64,000 bases of DNA from Jeotgalicoccus sp036782755 (GTDB taxonomy: Bacteria; Bacillota; Bacilli; Staphylococcales; Salinicoccaceae). Every line of letters begins with the position of its first letter. Position 1 is the first letter of the stretch. The notes beneath the pieces were generated by a model. That model saw nothing but the letters and a program-made list of their open reading frames with translations, was not told the DNA's origin and searched no databases. Below, one piece after another: positions 15,807 through 24,709 of the stretch. Location of the stretch: positions 1 to 64,000 of the forward strand of contig DAIPYL010000004.1 in assembly GCA_036782755.1 (NCBI GenBank), in the 5' to 3' direction. The translations under genes and the position numbers were made by a program.

Positions 15807-16606
15807 AATGCATCATGGAATTCATGCAGTATTTTATCGTCTGTAAAGTGGCCGAGTATTTCCCCGTGTATTTCCGGATTGCCGCTGATGACACTCGTCG
15901 AACGTAAGAGCGGCAGTTCACCGCCGTATATATCTGTTGTTTTGTAACCGAGTTCTCCGGTAATAATCGCACCGCCGGTATAATCCCACGGATACAACTT
16001 GAGAAACATCAGTGCGGAAATCTGGCCTTTTGCAAGCATCGCAAACTCAAGTGCTGCCGAACCGTATGAACGGACACTGCGCGACTTGGCCATAATTTCA
16101 AAGAACGGGCTGCGTGCTGCCTCGCCAAGTACTCTTTTCGGATTGATGGCGACGAGTGATTGGTTTAGCGGGACGTTCTCAGCAGGCTTTAGAGCCCTGT
16201 CGTTCACAAACGCACCGTTATTATATTTAGCATGATACAAATCCCGTTTCATGCAATCGTAGATTAATCCGCAATACGGTTCACCATCGATAAAGATTCC
16301 GATGGATATTGCGAAATTCTCACCCTGGTGCACGAAATTTAAAGTACCGTCAATCGGATCGACAATCCAGATAACTCCTTCAGTATCTTTTATATTTTCA
16401 CCATGTCCCTCTTCACCGATAATCCGGTGCTCCGGAAAACGTTCCAGAATTCTGGTATATAACAACTGTTCTGTTTCTTTGTCGACATCGGTAACCAAAT
16501 CATTTGGATTTGATTTGCTGTCTACCTGAAACTCCTGAGTCATGCGTGTTTCGATAAATTTCCCTGCTTCAACGATTAATTCTTTGCCAAAGTTATATAT
16601 ATCCAT
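15794..16606 (-). CDS. suhB: Inositol monophosphatase family protein
   Basis: A 270-residue Mg-dependent sugar-phosphatase fold. The motifs are complete: the D-x-D region near residue 40, IGEEGHG near 64, the signature WIVDPIDGTLNFVH (about 82-95) and a C-terminal PWDYTGG (about 204-210). The substrate could be myo-inositol-1-phosphate or another phosphate ester such as NADP or PAP, as members of this family differ. It is divergent from yktB, an arrangement also seen in staphylococci near typA. Confidence 0.9.
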   Translation of the reverse strand: MDIYNFGKELIVEAGKFIETRMTQEFQVDSKSNPNDLVTDVDKETEQLLYTRILERFPEHRIIGEEGHGENIKDTEGVIWIVDPIDGTLNFVHQGENFAISIGIFIDGEPYCGLIYDCMKRDLYHAKYNNGAFVNDRALKPAENVPLNQSLVAINPKRVLGEAARSPFFEIMAKSRSVRSYGSAALEFAMLAKGQISALMFLKLYPWDYTGGAIITGELGYKTTDIYGGELPLLRSTSVISGNPEIHGEILGHFTDDKILHEFHDAFHDL

Positions 16607-16684
16607 GAATACACCTCAATCATTTGATTGCTATACAACTTTATTTTATCATAAGAGAGACCTTTTGAAAGGAGCTCAACCTTA

Positions 16685-17299
16685 ATGAAGTATACATTTA
16701 CACAAACAGACTTCGATGTCTTCAATATCAGCGGCCTCGAAAACAGAATGGCAGCCCTTATTGAAAACACCCGCCCGAAGCTCGAACATCTCGGAGAACA
16801 CTTCAGTTCATATATAACTGAAATGACCGGTGACGAAACATACGCACATGTAGCTAAACACGCTCGACGTACGACGAACCCGCCAGATGACACATGGGTC
16901 GCATTCAGCACGAACCCGCGGGGCTACAAAATGATGCCGCACTTCCAGATAGGCTTATACAACAGCCATGCATTTTGCATGTACGGTATTATTTACGAAT
17001 CAAAAGACAAACAGCGCCTGGCTGAAAACTGGCTGAACAATATGGATAAATTCGATAACCTGCCTCAGGACTATCAAATTTCATTAGACCATATGAAACC
17101 AGCTAAAACAGCACTTAACGAACTGTCGGATGATGAACTTGAAAAAGGACTTATCAGACTCCGTGACGTTAAAAAAGGTGAATTCTTAGTCGGTAAAGTA
17201 TATAAACCAGGTGACGAAGAATTAAGTTCTGATGAGGTGTTTATTAAAGATCTTGAACAGGTTATGGAAAACCTTGTTCAGTTCTATCATCAGGACTGA
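16685..17299 (+). CDS. yktB: YktB family protein (UPF0637/DUF1054)
   Basis: A 204-residue soluble protein of the conserved UPF0637 family, function unknown. Family features include the HARRTTNPPDDTWVAF segment and the MMPHFQIGLY block around residue 80. AAAGGAG stands about 10 nt before the ATG. It is divergent from suhB, and a strong terminator follows. Confidence 0.88.
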   Translation: MKYTFTQTDFDVFNISGLENRMAALIENTRPKLEHLGEHFSSYITEMTGDETYAHVAKHARRTTNPPDDTWVAFSTNPRGYKMMPHFQIGLYNSHAFCMYGIIYESKDKQRLAENWLNNMDKFDNLPQDYQISLDHMKPAKTALNELSDDELEKGLIRLRDVKKGEFLVGKVYKPGDEELSSDEVFIKDLEQVMENLVQFYHQD

Positions 17300-17314
17300 T
17301 ATATTAGTTAATTA

Positions 17315-17345
17315 ACGCAAAATCCATATGGATTTTGCGTTTTTG
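17315..17345 (+). terminator. yktB terminator
   Basis: ACGCAAAATCC (17315-17325) pairs with GGATTTTGCGT (17330-17340) around ATAT, followed by a T-run. Confidence 0.9.
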
Positions 17346-17396
17346 TCTGTATTGGTCTCTGGGCACGGAGGCGTGCAATCCATCTTAATATATAAA

Positions 17397-17443
17397 ATAA
17401 CCCGTATATCAGACTCCCTCGGACTGGAGCTGACGTACGGGTT
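17397..17443 (-). terminator. ilv-leu operon terminator after ilvA
   Basis: AACCCGTA (17399-17406) pairs with TACGGGTT (17436-17443); CAG/CTG and CTCC/GGAG extend the stem inside. The minus-strand tail is T-rich. It ends the long ilv-leu transcript. Confidence 0.7.
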
Positions 17444-17449
17444 TATTAT

Positions 17450-18427
17450 TTACAGCACAGTTATTTGTTCTCTCGTTATTGTTTTATGATTTGATTTCAG
17501 CGAAAGCGCCTGGATTTGTTCCATTTTACTGAGATCCAGATTCCCGCCGCTGACGATAACCCCCGTGTGCTGGGAGTCAATTTTGTCGTTATATGCAAGG
17601 AGTGCTGCGAGTGCTGATGCACCTGCACCTTCAACTAATGATTTCGTACGCTCAAGCAGGTAAATCATTGCATAAGCAATTTCGCTTTCCGACACACAGT
17701 ATATTTCATCTACATACTGACGTACAACCTGCTGCGTTAATTCACCGGGCTGCTTGACCGCGATACCTTCTGCTATCGTACTGCAGCTGTCCAGTACCAC
17801 ATGGTCGTCTTTTGTGTAATATGATTTAAACATCGACGGTGCGTTTGCTGCTTGCACTCCGATTACTTTAATAGATGGTTTGATCATCTTCGCCGCTACT
17901 GCAATGCCGCTGATTAAACCGCCGCCGCCTATCGGTACGATAATCGTATCCAGCTGCGGGATTTCTTCCAGCATTTCTACTCCGATTGACCCCTGGCCTG
18001 CCATAATGTCATAGTCATCAAAAGGATGGACGTATGTCGCACCTGTCAGTTTTTTATGTTCCAGAGATGCAGTAAATGCTTCCTGGAAACTTTGCCCGAC
18101 AAGTCTAACTGTCGCACCATATCCTTTTGTTGCTTCTACTTTAGCTGAAGGTGTGTCTTCAGGCATAAAAATAGTAGCAGTGGCGTTTAATTTTTTGGCA
18201 GCCAGTGCAACACCCTGTGCATGATTTCCCGCTGATGCAGTCACCACACCTGCTGCCAGCTGTGCCGGTGTCAGTTTCGACAGTTTATAAGAAGCTCCCC
18301 GGTATTTAAACGCACCGGTTTTCTGATGATTTTCCAATTTCATATAAACATTTTTACCGGTTCTTTCATTTGTAGTTTGTGATGTTACCACCGGTGTTTT
18401 GTGTACATTGCCCCGCAGATATTCCAT
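17450..18427 (-). CDS. ilvA: Threonine dehydratase (short form, no ACT domain)
   Basis: A 325-residue fold-type II PLP enzyme that converts threonine to 2-oxobutanoate for isoleucine. The PLP lysine lies in KTGAFKYRGA near residue 40, the Gly-rich phosphate loop is VPIGGGGLISG near 166, and SAGNHAQG is present. The ACT regulatory domain of classic IlvA is absent, so it resembles TdcB-type enzymes, but it closes the ilv-leu operon. The only start codon in frame is ATG 18427 with a weak ribosome site; upstream in-frame sequence looks like the missing family N-terminus. Confidence 0.85.
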   Translation of the reverse strand: MEYLRGNVHKTPVVTSQTTNERTGKNVYMKLENHQKTGAFKYRGASYKLSKLTPAQLAAGVVTASAGNHAQGVALAAKKLNATATIFMPEDTPSAKVEATKGYGATVRLVGQSFQEAFTASLEHKKLTGATYVHPFDDYDIMAGQGSIGVEMLEEIPQLDTIIVPIGGGGLISGIAVAAKMIKPSIKVIGVQAANAPSMFKSYYTKDDHVVLDSCSTIAEGIAVKQPGELTQQVVRQYVDEIYCVSESEIAYAMIYLLERTKSLVEGAGASALAALLAYNDKIDSQHTGVIVSGGNLDLSKMEQIQALSLKSNHKTITREQITVL

Positions 18428-18450
18428 AGCATCTCTGACTAAATCATTAT

Positions 18451-19047
18451 TTAACGAATTCCCAAAAGACCACGCTCCTCAAAAGCTGTTATTTTTTCTT
18501 CATTTAATAAAGTTAATGCAATATCATCCCAGCCGTTAATTAATTTTTCTTTATGATAGGCCGGAATTTCAAAGTTCAATGTTTTCCCGCTGCTGTCTGT
18601 AATTTCCTGTTTTTCTAAATCTACCGACAGATTAAATTTCCCGTCTTTGGACTGTTCCTGCCATTCTGCTATCTGCTCTTCCGGCATTTTAATTAGTATA
18701 ATACCGTTTTTAAATGCGTTAGAGTAGAATATATCCGCAAAACCCGGTGCGATGATAACTTTGTAACCGTAGTCAAGCAGTGCCCACGGAGCGTGTTCTC
18801 TGGATGAACCGCAGCCGAAGTTATCACCAGCAACCAATACCGAAGCACCATCAAATTTCGGATCATCCATATCGAAATCTTCACGTTTCGAGCCGTCGTC
18901 ATTAAATCGCCAGTTATGAAAAACGAATTGTCCAAATCCTGTTCGTTCAATGCGTTTTAAAAACTGCTTCGGGATAATCTGGTCTGTATCAACATTGGAA
19001 CGGTTCAGCGGATATACTTTACCTTTATGCTTTGAAATTGCCTCCAT
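18451..19047 (-). CDS. leuD: 3-isopropylmalate dehydratase small subunit
   Basis: A 198-residue swivel-domain subunit that pairs with LeuC to isomerise 2-isopropylmalate to 3-isopropylmalate in leucine synthesis. Family segments NVDTDQIIPKQFL (about 18-30) and the GCGSSREHAPWAL block (about 78-90) are intact. It starts 10 nt after leuC, and its stop lies in the leader of ilvA. Confidence 0.95.
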   Translation of the reverse strand: MEAISKHKGKVYPLNRSNVDTDQIIPKQFLKRIERTGFGQFVFHNWRFNDDGSKREDFDMDDPKFDGASVLVAGDNFGCGSSREHAPWALLDYGYKVIIAPGFADIFYSNAFKNGIILIKMPEEQIAEWQEQSKDGKFNLSVDLEKQEITDSSGKTLNFEIPAYHKEKLINGWDDIALTLLNEEKITAFEERGLLGIR

Positions 19048-19057
19048 AATTACCCTC

Positions 19058-20470
19058 CTATGCAGTCACTCTGCTCTGATATTGTCGAACGTCTACGAAA
19101 CGTCCGTTAATCGCCGCCGCCGCCGCCATTTCAGGACTGACAAGATGTGTTCTTGCTCCATTTCCCTGACGGCCTTCAAAGTTCCGGTTTGATGTTGATG
19201 CACAGCGTCCGCCCGGCGGCACCGTGTCTTCGTTCATACCAAGACATGCACTGCATCCGGCGTTGCGCCATTCGAATCCTGCATCGATAAATACTTTATC
19301 GATACCAAGTGCTTCTGCTTCCTGTTTAACAAGGAATGATCCCGGTACAACAATCGCTTTGACACCTTCTTTAACTTTACTGCCCTGAATAATCTCTGCA
19401 GCACGCTGTAAGTCCAGCACCCGGGAGTTCGTGCATGATCCGATAAAGACATGGTCAATTTCAATATCAGTAATCGCCATTCCTTCTTCAAGACCCATAT
19501 ATTCTAACGCCCGTTTCGTTGAATCTTCATCTTGTGCATCGCTGATTACAGGTGTTGCTGCGCTTATTGGGACAACCATGCTGGGATTAGTCCCCCATGA
19601 TACCTGCGGTTCAATTTCAGAAGCGTTAATTTCAAGTATTGTATCGTATTCTGCACCTTCATCTGTACTTAAGCTCAGCCACTCTTCACTAAGCGCCTTA
19701 TATTCCGCTTCATCTCCAGGAACATAACGTCGTCCGCGAAGGAAGTCTACGGTCGTTTCATCCGGTGAAATGAGACCTGCACGCGCACCGCCTTCGATTG
19801 ACATATTACATACTGTCATACGGCCTTCCATCGTTAAATCCCTGATTGCCTGACCGGTATATTCAACGACATGTCCTGTACCGAAGTCGACACCGAACTT
19901 CGCGATAATCGCTAAGATTAAATCTTTCGCCGTTACACCGACACTTAAGTTTCCGCTGACTTTGACATTCATAGTTTTCGGTTTTGACTGAGTTAATGTC
20001 TGTGTTGCAAATACGTGTTCCACTTCACTCGTTCCGATACCGAAAGCAAGTGCTCCAAAAGCACCGTGCGTTGACGTATGTGAGTCTCCGCAGACAATTG
20101 TTTTACCCGGCTGTGTTAAACCAAGCTGCGGCCCGATTATGTGAACAATTCCCTGATCCGGGTGATACATATCCGCGAGCTTAATACCGAATTCCTCACA
20201 GTTTTTCTTTAATGCATCCATCTGTTTTTGTGCGATGGCATCCTGTGCGTCTTCTCTGTTTTTTGTCGGTACGTTATGGTCCATTGTTGCAAACGTTAAA
20301 TCCGGACGGCGGACTTTTCTATTATTTAAGCGTAATCCTTCAAAAGCCTGAGGTGAAGTCACTTCATGGATTAAGTGCTGATCGATATAGAGCAGATCCG
20401 GTTTGCCTTCTTCTTGATGAACGACATGACGTTCCCAGATTTTTTCGATTATTGTTTTTTTCTGAACCAT
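19058..20470 (-). CDS. leuC: 3-isopropylmalate dehydratase large subunit
   Basis: A 470-residue aconitase-family protein and the catalytic partner of LeuD. The three [4Fe-4S] cysteines are in GSCTNSR (about 347) and CSACLGMN (about 408-411), and GDSHTSTHGAFG is present. Length and motifs are typical. It lies between leuB and leuD in the same operon. Confidence 0.96.
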   Translation of the reverse strand: MVQKKTIIEKIWERHVVHQEEGKPDLLYIDQHLIHEVTSPQAFEGLRLNNRKVRRPDLTFATMDHNVPTKNREDAQDAIAQKQMDALKKNCEEFGIKLADMYHPDQGIVHIIGPQLGLTQPGKTIVCGDSHTSTHGAFGALAFGIGTSEVEHVFATQTLTQSKPKTMNVKVSGNLSVGVTAKDLILAIIAKFGVDFGTGHVVEYTGQAIRDLTMEGRMTVCNMSIEGGARAGLISPDETTVDFLRGRRYVPGDEAEYKALSEEWLSLSTDEGAEYDTILEINASEIEPQVSWGTNPSMVVPISAATPVISDAQDEDSTKRALEYMGLEEGMAITDIEIDHVFIGSCTNSRVLDLQRAAEIIQGSKVKEGVKAIVVPGSFLVKQEAEALGIDKVFIDAGFEWRNAGCSACLGMNEDTVPPGGRCASTSNRNFEGRQGNGARTHLVSPEMAAAAAINGRFVDVRQYQSRVTA

Positions 20471-20493
20471 GTTAACCTTCTCCTTTAACTTTT

Positions 20494-21552
20494 TTATAGA
20501 CAGCTGATAATTTTTTCAGTCATTTCAGTCGTAGATAACGTTGATGCTCCGTCAATTTTTAAGTCTGCCGTTTTAAATCCATCTGCAAGCACCTGATTTA
20601 CAGCTGTTTCTATTGCTGCTGATTCTTCGTGCAGGCCGAATGAATATTTAAGCATCATGCCGACAGACAGCATCATACCGATTGGATTTGCTTTATTCTC
20701 TCCTGCAATATCAGGTGCCGAACCGTGAATCGGTTCGAACAGCCCTAACCCGCTTTCGCTTATACTCGCTGACGGAAGTACGCCGAGCGAGCCTGTAATT
20801 ACAGATGCTTCATCACTTAATATATCTCCAAACAAGTTTTCAGTGACGATAACATCGAAGTAAGAAGGATTCGTAATCAATTTCATCGCAGCTGCATCAA
20901 CAAGTTCATGTTCTACAGTTACTTCAGGGTATTCTTTACTAATGGTATTTACTATCTCACGCCACATCCGGCTCGATTCCAGCACGTTTGCTTTATCAAC
21001 TGATGTTAAATGTTTACGTCTTGTCATCGCTGTATCAAAAGCGGCGCGCACGATACGTTCAATTTCATTATATGTGTAGGTCAATGTATCCACGACGCTC
21101 TGTCCGCCGTCACGTCGTTCACTCGGCTGTCCGAAATACAGACCGCCTGTCAGTTCTCTGACAATCATTAAATCACTGCCGCGAACGATACTCTGTTTTA
21201 ATGGTGATGAAGCTTCCAGTGATTCGAATATCGTTACCGGACGCATATTCGCAAACAGATTAAAATGTTTGCGGATCCTTAACAGCCCCTGTTCCGGACG
21301 TATGCTGCTGTCTGTCCATTTCGGACCGCCGACTGCTCCGAGCAGAATGGCATCTGCAGTTTCACATGCCTCAATTGTTTCAGCAGGCAGCGGATCGTTA
21401 TGTTTATCTATTGCAATGCCGCCTATATCTTTCGACTCAGCTGTAAATTCGTGATTATATTTTTCTCCCACAGCTTTCAGCAGCTCGTGAGCCGAGTTCA
21501 TTATTTCCGGACCGATACCATCTCCGGGAAGTGTAATTATATGTTTTTTCAT
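20494..21552 (-). CDS. leuB: 3-isopropylmalate dehydrogenase
   Basis: A 352-residue NAD-dependent dehydrogenase that oxidatively decarboxylates 3-isopropylmalate. It has the GDGIGPE start, the RKHFNLFANMRP arginine block, the ELTGGLYFG loop and the NLFGDILSDEA metal/NAD segment. Its start is 15 nt after the leuA stop. Confidence 0.96.
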   Translation of the reverse strand: MKKHIITLPGDGIGPEIMNSAHELLKAVGEKYNHEFTAESKDIGGIAIDKHNDPLPAETIEACETADAILLGAVGGPKWTDSSIRPEQGLLRIRKHFNLFANMRPVTIFESLEASSPLKQSIVRGSDLMIVRELTGGLYFGQPSERRDGGQSVVDTLTYTYNEIERIVRAAFDTAMTRRKHLTSVDKANVLESSRMWREIVNTISKEYPEVTVEHELVDAAAMKLITNPSYFDVIVTENLFGDILSDEASVITGSLGVLPSASISESGLGLFEPIHGSAPDIAGENKANPIGMMLSVGMMLKYSFGLHEESAAIETAVNQVLADGFKTADLKIDGASTLSTTEMTEKIISCL

Positions 21553-21567
21553 TGCCGTTTCTCCTCT

Positions 21568-23133
21568 TTATGCATTTACGCTTACTGCAGGTTCTGCCGC
21601 CTGTTCACTCATCAGATAGCGGTTTACTGCATTAATATATGCATTCGCCGAGGCTTCAAGCACGTCTTGAGCCGTGCCCCGTCCTGAAAACTGCTGATTG
21701 TTAATATTAAGCTGAACACGTGATTCTGCAAGCGCATCTTTCCCGCCGCCGACCGAGCTCAGCTGGTAATCAAGCAAGTTCGTCGTTTCAGAAAGTATTT
21801 CCTGTATTGCTTTATACAATGCTTCAACACTCCCCGAACCTGTAACTTCATGTGATACCTGTTTACCTTCGGGTGTCACTACATCGATATGTGCTTTTGT
21901 CTGACCGTCCTGTTCATAATTCACGTGGAAGTTTTCGAGGACATAGCGTTCAATATTCGATGCATCTGTTTTTATTTCCATAATGATTGAATAGATATCA
22001 TCGTCAGTAACTTCTTTCTTATGATCTGTCAGCTCTTTAAAGTTCTTAAATGCTGCTGCCAGTTCTTCATCAGTCAGCTCGACATTAAATGATTTCACTT
22101 TATCTTTAAATGCGTGGCGTCCTGAATGTTTTCCAAGGAACAGTGTGTTCGCTGAATCTGCCGAAACCCCGACAAGTGCCGGAGAAACAATTTCATATGT
22201 CTCCGCATTTTTCAGCATGCCGTCCTGATGAATTCCTGATTCATGTGCGTAAGCATTGCGGCCGATAATTGCTTTGTTCGGCTGCACCGCCATGCCTGTC
22301 AGTTTAGCGACTATATCACTTGAACGTTTAATTTCCTGAAGATTTAAGTTCGTTGTATATGGATAAAAGTCTCCGCGGATGTGAAGTGCGACAGCAATTT
22401 CTTCCAATGCAGCATTTCCTGCACGTTCACCGATACCGTTAATGGAGCATTCTATTTGTGTCGCTCCATTTTCAATACCTGCGATCGAGTTTGCGACTGC
22501 CATGCCAAGATCGTTATGACAATGTGTAGAGAGAATTGCTTCTTTAATATTCGGAACATTTTCCGAAACGTATTTAAACATTTCGCCGTATTCTTTCGGT
22601 GTTGTGTAGCCGACCGTATCAGGCAGGTTAATAATTGTTGCACCTGCCTCAATGACAGCTTCGATAATCTCAGCTAAGAAAGGCAGTTCAGTACGCGATG
22701 CATCTTCTGCTGACCATTCCACTTCATTAAATAATGTTTTGGAATACTTCACCATTTCTGCTGACGTATCAATTACCTGCTGCTTATCCATCTTCAGTTT
22801 GAATTCACGGTGAATCGGACTCGTCGCTAAAAAGATATGAATTCTCGGACTTGGTGTATTTTTCAATGCTTCGTATGCACGATCAATATCATGTTTTTTC
22901 GTTCTCGCCAGTGCCGTTACCGATGACTTCTTAATCGTATCTGCAATGAGTTTCACTGCCTGGAAGTCACCTTCTGAAGATGCAGGAAAGCCTGCTTCTA
23001 TAACGTCGACGCCGAGTCGTTCGAGCTGCTTTGCAATCTCCAGTTTTTCCTGTTTATTTAAGTTGACTCCCGGTGACTGCTCACCATCTCTCAGCGTAGT
23101 ATCAAAAATTTTAATATCAGTTATATCAGTCAT
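21568..23133 (-). CDS. leuA: 2-isopropylmalate synthase
   Basis: A 521-residue enzyme that condenses acetyl-CoA with 2-oxoisovalerate, the first committed leucine step. The DTTLRDGEQSPGV metal-site motif lies near residue 10, the TIM barrel ends with HCHNDLGMA near 205, and a regulatory LeuA dimer domain fills the C-terminus (about 390-510), so leucine feedback is expected. I start at ATG 23133 after GAGGAAGG; the longer reading to 23184 would overlap ilvC and has no ribosome site. Confidence 0.95.
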   Translation of the reverse strand: MTDITDIKIFDTTLRDGEQSPGVNLNKQEKLEIAKQLERLGVDVIEAGFPASSEGDFQAVKLIADTIKKSSVTALARTKKHDIDRAYEALKNTPSPRIHIFLATSPIHREFKLKMDKQQVIDTSAEMVKYSKTLFNEVEWSAEDASRTELPFLAEIIEAVIEAGATIINLPDTVGYTTPKEYGEMFKYVSENVPNIKEAILSTHCHNDLGMAVANSIAGIENGATQIECSINGIGERAGNAALEEIAVALHIRGDFYPYTTNLNLQEIKRSSDIVAKLTGMAVQPNKAIIGRNAYAHESGIHQDGMLKNAETYEIVSPALVGVSADSANTLFLGKHSGRHAFKDKVKSFNVELTDEELAAAFKNFKELTDHKKEVTDDDIYSIIMEIKTDASNIERYVLENFHVNYEQDGQTKAHIDVVTPEGKQVSHEVTGSGSVEALYKAIQEILSETTNLLDYQLSSVGGGKDALAESRVQLNINNQQFSGRGTAQDVLEASANAYINAVNRYLMSEQAAEPAVSVNA

Positions 23134-23161
23134 ATTGACCTTCCTCTCTTCAGTTTTTATT

Positions 23162-24160
23162 TTATCTGATTGGATTTTGAACAAATGGCATTAAGTCTCT
23201 CAATTCCTGACCGACTGCCGTAATCGGATGGTTATATTCGCTGTTATTGATTGCGTTGTACTGAGGACGTCCCGCCTGATTTTCCAGAATCCATCCTTTA
23301 GCGAACTGGCCATTCTGGATTTCTGTCAGAACTTCGCCCATACGTTCTTTAGTTTCTTCATTGATTACACGCGGTCCGCTGACAAAGTCGCCCCACTGTG
23401 CTGTATCGGAGATCGAGTAGCGCATGTTTTCCATTCCGCCTTCGTACATTAAGTCCACGATAAGTTTTAATTCATGCAGACATTCGAAGTAGGCAACTTC
23501 CGGCTGATAGCCAGCTTCAGTTAATGTTTCAAAACCTGCTTTAACTAATGAAGTCAGCCCGCCGCATAATACTGCTTGTTCTCCGAATAAATCCGTTTCT
23601 GTTTCTTCCTGGAATGATGTTTCGAGTACTCCGGCACGTGCAGCTCCAATGCCCTGAGCATAAGCTTTAGCAACATCCGAAGCATTTCCTGTTACGTCCT
23701 GGAATACACCGAATAATGCAGGTACACCCGCTTCTTCCTGGTATGTACGGCGCACTAAGTGTCCCGGTCCTTTAGGAGCAACTAAAAATACGTCTACATT
23801 TTCCGGAGGTACAACCTGATTGAAGTGAACGTTAAAGCCGTGTGCGAAAGCCAAGGCACTGTGCTCTTTTAAATTGTCTTTAATTTCCGCTTCATATACT
23901 TTCGGCTGTCCTTCATCCGGCAGTAATACCATCGTTACGTCAGCATCTTTAACTGCTTCACCGACAGTTCTTACATCAAAGCCGTCTTCTTTCGCTTTAT
24001 CGAATGATTTACCTTTACGCAGACCGACGATTACATTATGGCCTGAGTCTCTTAAGTTTTGGGCATGTGCATGCCCCTGCGAACCGTACCCTACGATCGC
24101 TACTGTTTTACCCTGTAAGCTCGCTGTATTGATATCTTTGTCATAATAAACTTTAGCCAT
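23162..24160 (-). CDS. ilvC: Ketol-acid reductoisomerase
   Basis: A 332-residue class I KARI that converts acetolactate to 2,3-dihydroxyisovalerate using NADPH and Mg. The Rossmann loop GYGSQGHAHAQNL (about 24-36), the metal residues of the FGEQAVLCGG block near 190 and the C-terminal knotted domain (CLHELKLIVDLMYEGG) are visible. It lies between ilvN and leuA. Confidence 0.96.
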   Translation of the reverse strand: MAKVYYDKDINTASLQGKTVAIVGYGSQGHAHAQNLRDSGHNVIVGLRKGKSFDKAKEDGFDVRTVGEAVKDADVTMVLLPDEGQPKVYEAEIKDNLKEHSALAFAHGFNVHFNQVVPPENVDVFLVAPKGPGHLVRRTYQEEAGVPALFGVFQDVTGNASDVAKAYAQGIGAARAGVLETSFQEETETDLFGEQAVLCGGLTSLVKAGFETLTEAGYQPEVAYFECLHELKLIVDLMYEGGMENMRYSISDTAQWGDFVSGPRVINEETKERMGEVLTEIQNGQFAKGWILENQAGRPQYNAINNSEYNHPITAVGQELRDLMPFVQNPIR

Positions 24161-24193
24161 AATTTAATTTCTCCCTTTATATATATTATTTTT

Positions 24194-24709
24194 TTAAACA
24201 CTTAGTGTTTTTAAATCCTGAATGCTTTTTTGCTGTCCGCGTCTGAATGCTGTAACACCCGTACGGGATAAATCTTTCAGACCGTATGGTGTGAGCAGTT
24301 CGATTAACGCATCCACCTTATCAGGTTTGCCTGTTAATTCGATAATGAGTGAGTTTCTTGAAACATCGAGCACCCGTGCTCTGAACGGTTCGATAATACT
24401 TTGAATTTCACTTCTCGATGTACTGTTCGCTCCAACTTTAATCAGGGCAAGCTCTCTCGAGACAATTTTAGAATCGGTTATATCGTCGACTTTCAGAACA
24501 TCGATTTGTTTGTGCAGCTGTTTAGTCAGCTGTTCCGAACTTTTATCGTTCGCAATATCAACGACAATTGTCATCTTCGATATGCCCGGAGCTTCCGATA
24601 CACCGACTGTAATACTTTCGATATTAAAACCGCGTTTGGCAAGCATGCCTGTGACTCTGTTCAGAACTCCGCTTGAATTTTGTACCGTTAATGTGATTAT
24701 TCGCTGCAT
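24194..24709 (-). CDS. ilvN: Acetolactate synthase regulatory (small) subunit
   Basis: A 171-residue full-length small subunit with an N-terminal ACT domain (about 3-75, valine-sensing GVLNRVTGMLAKRGFNI) and the C-terminal ALS_ss_C domain. It activates IlvB and confers valine feedback. The length follows Bacillus IlvH rather than the roughly 84-residue form common in S. aureus. It overlaps the ilvB 3' end by 13 nt, so the two are translationally coupled. Confidence 0.94.
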   Translation of the reverse strand: MQRIITLTVQNSSGVLNRVTGMLAKRGFNIESITVGVSEAPGISKMTIVVDIANDKSSEQLTKQLHKQIDVLKVDDITDSKIVSRELALIKVGANSTSRSEIQSIIEPFRARVLDVSRNSLIIELTGKPDKVDALIELLTPYGLKDLSRTGVTAFRRGQQKSIQDLKTLSV

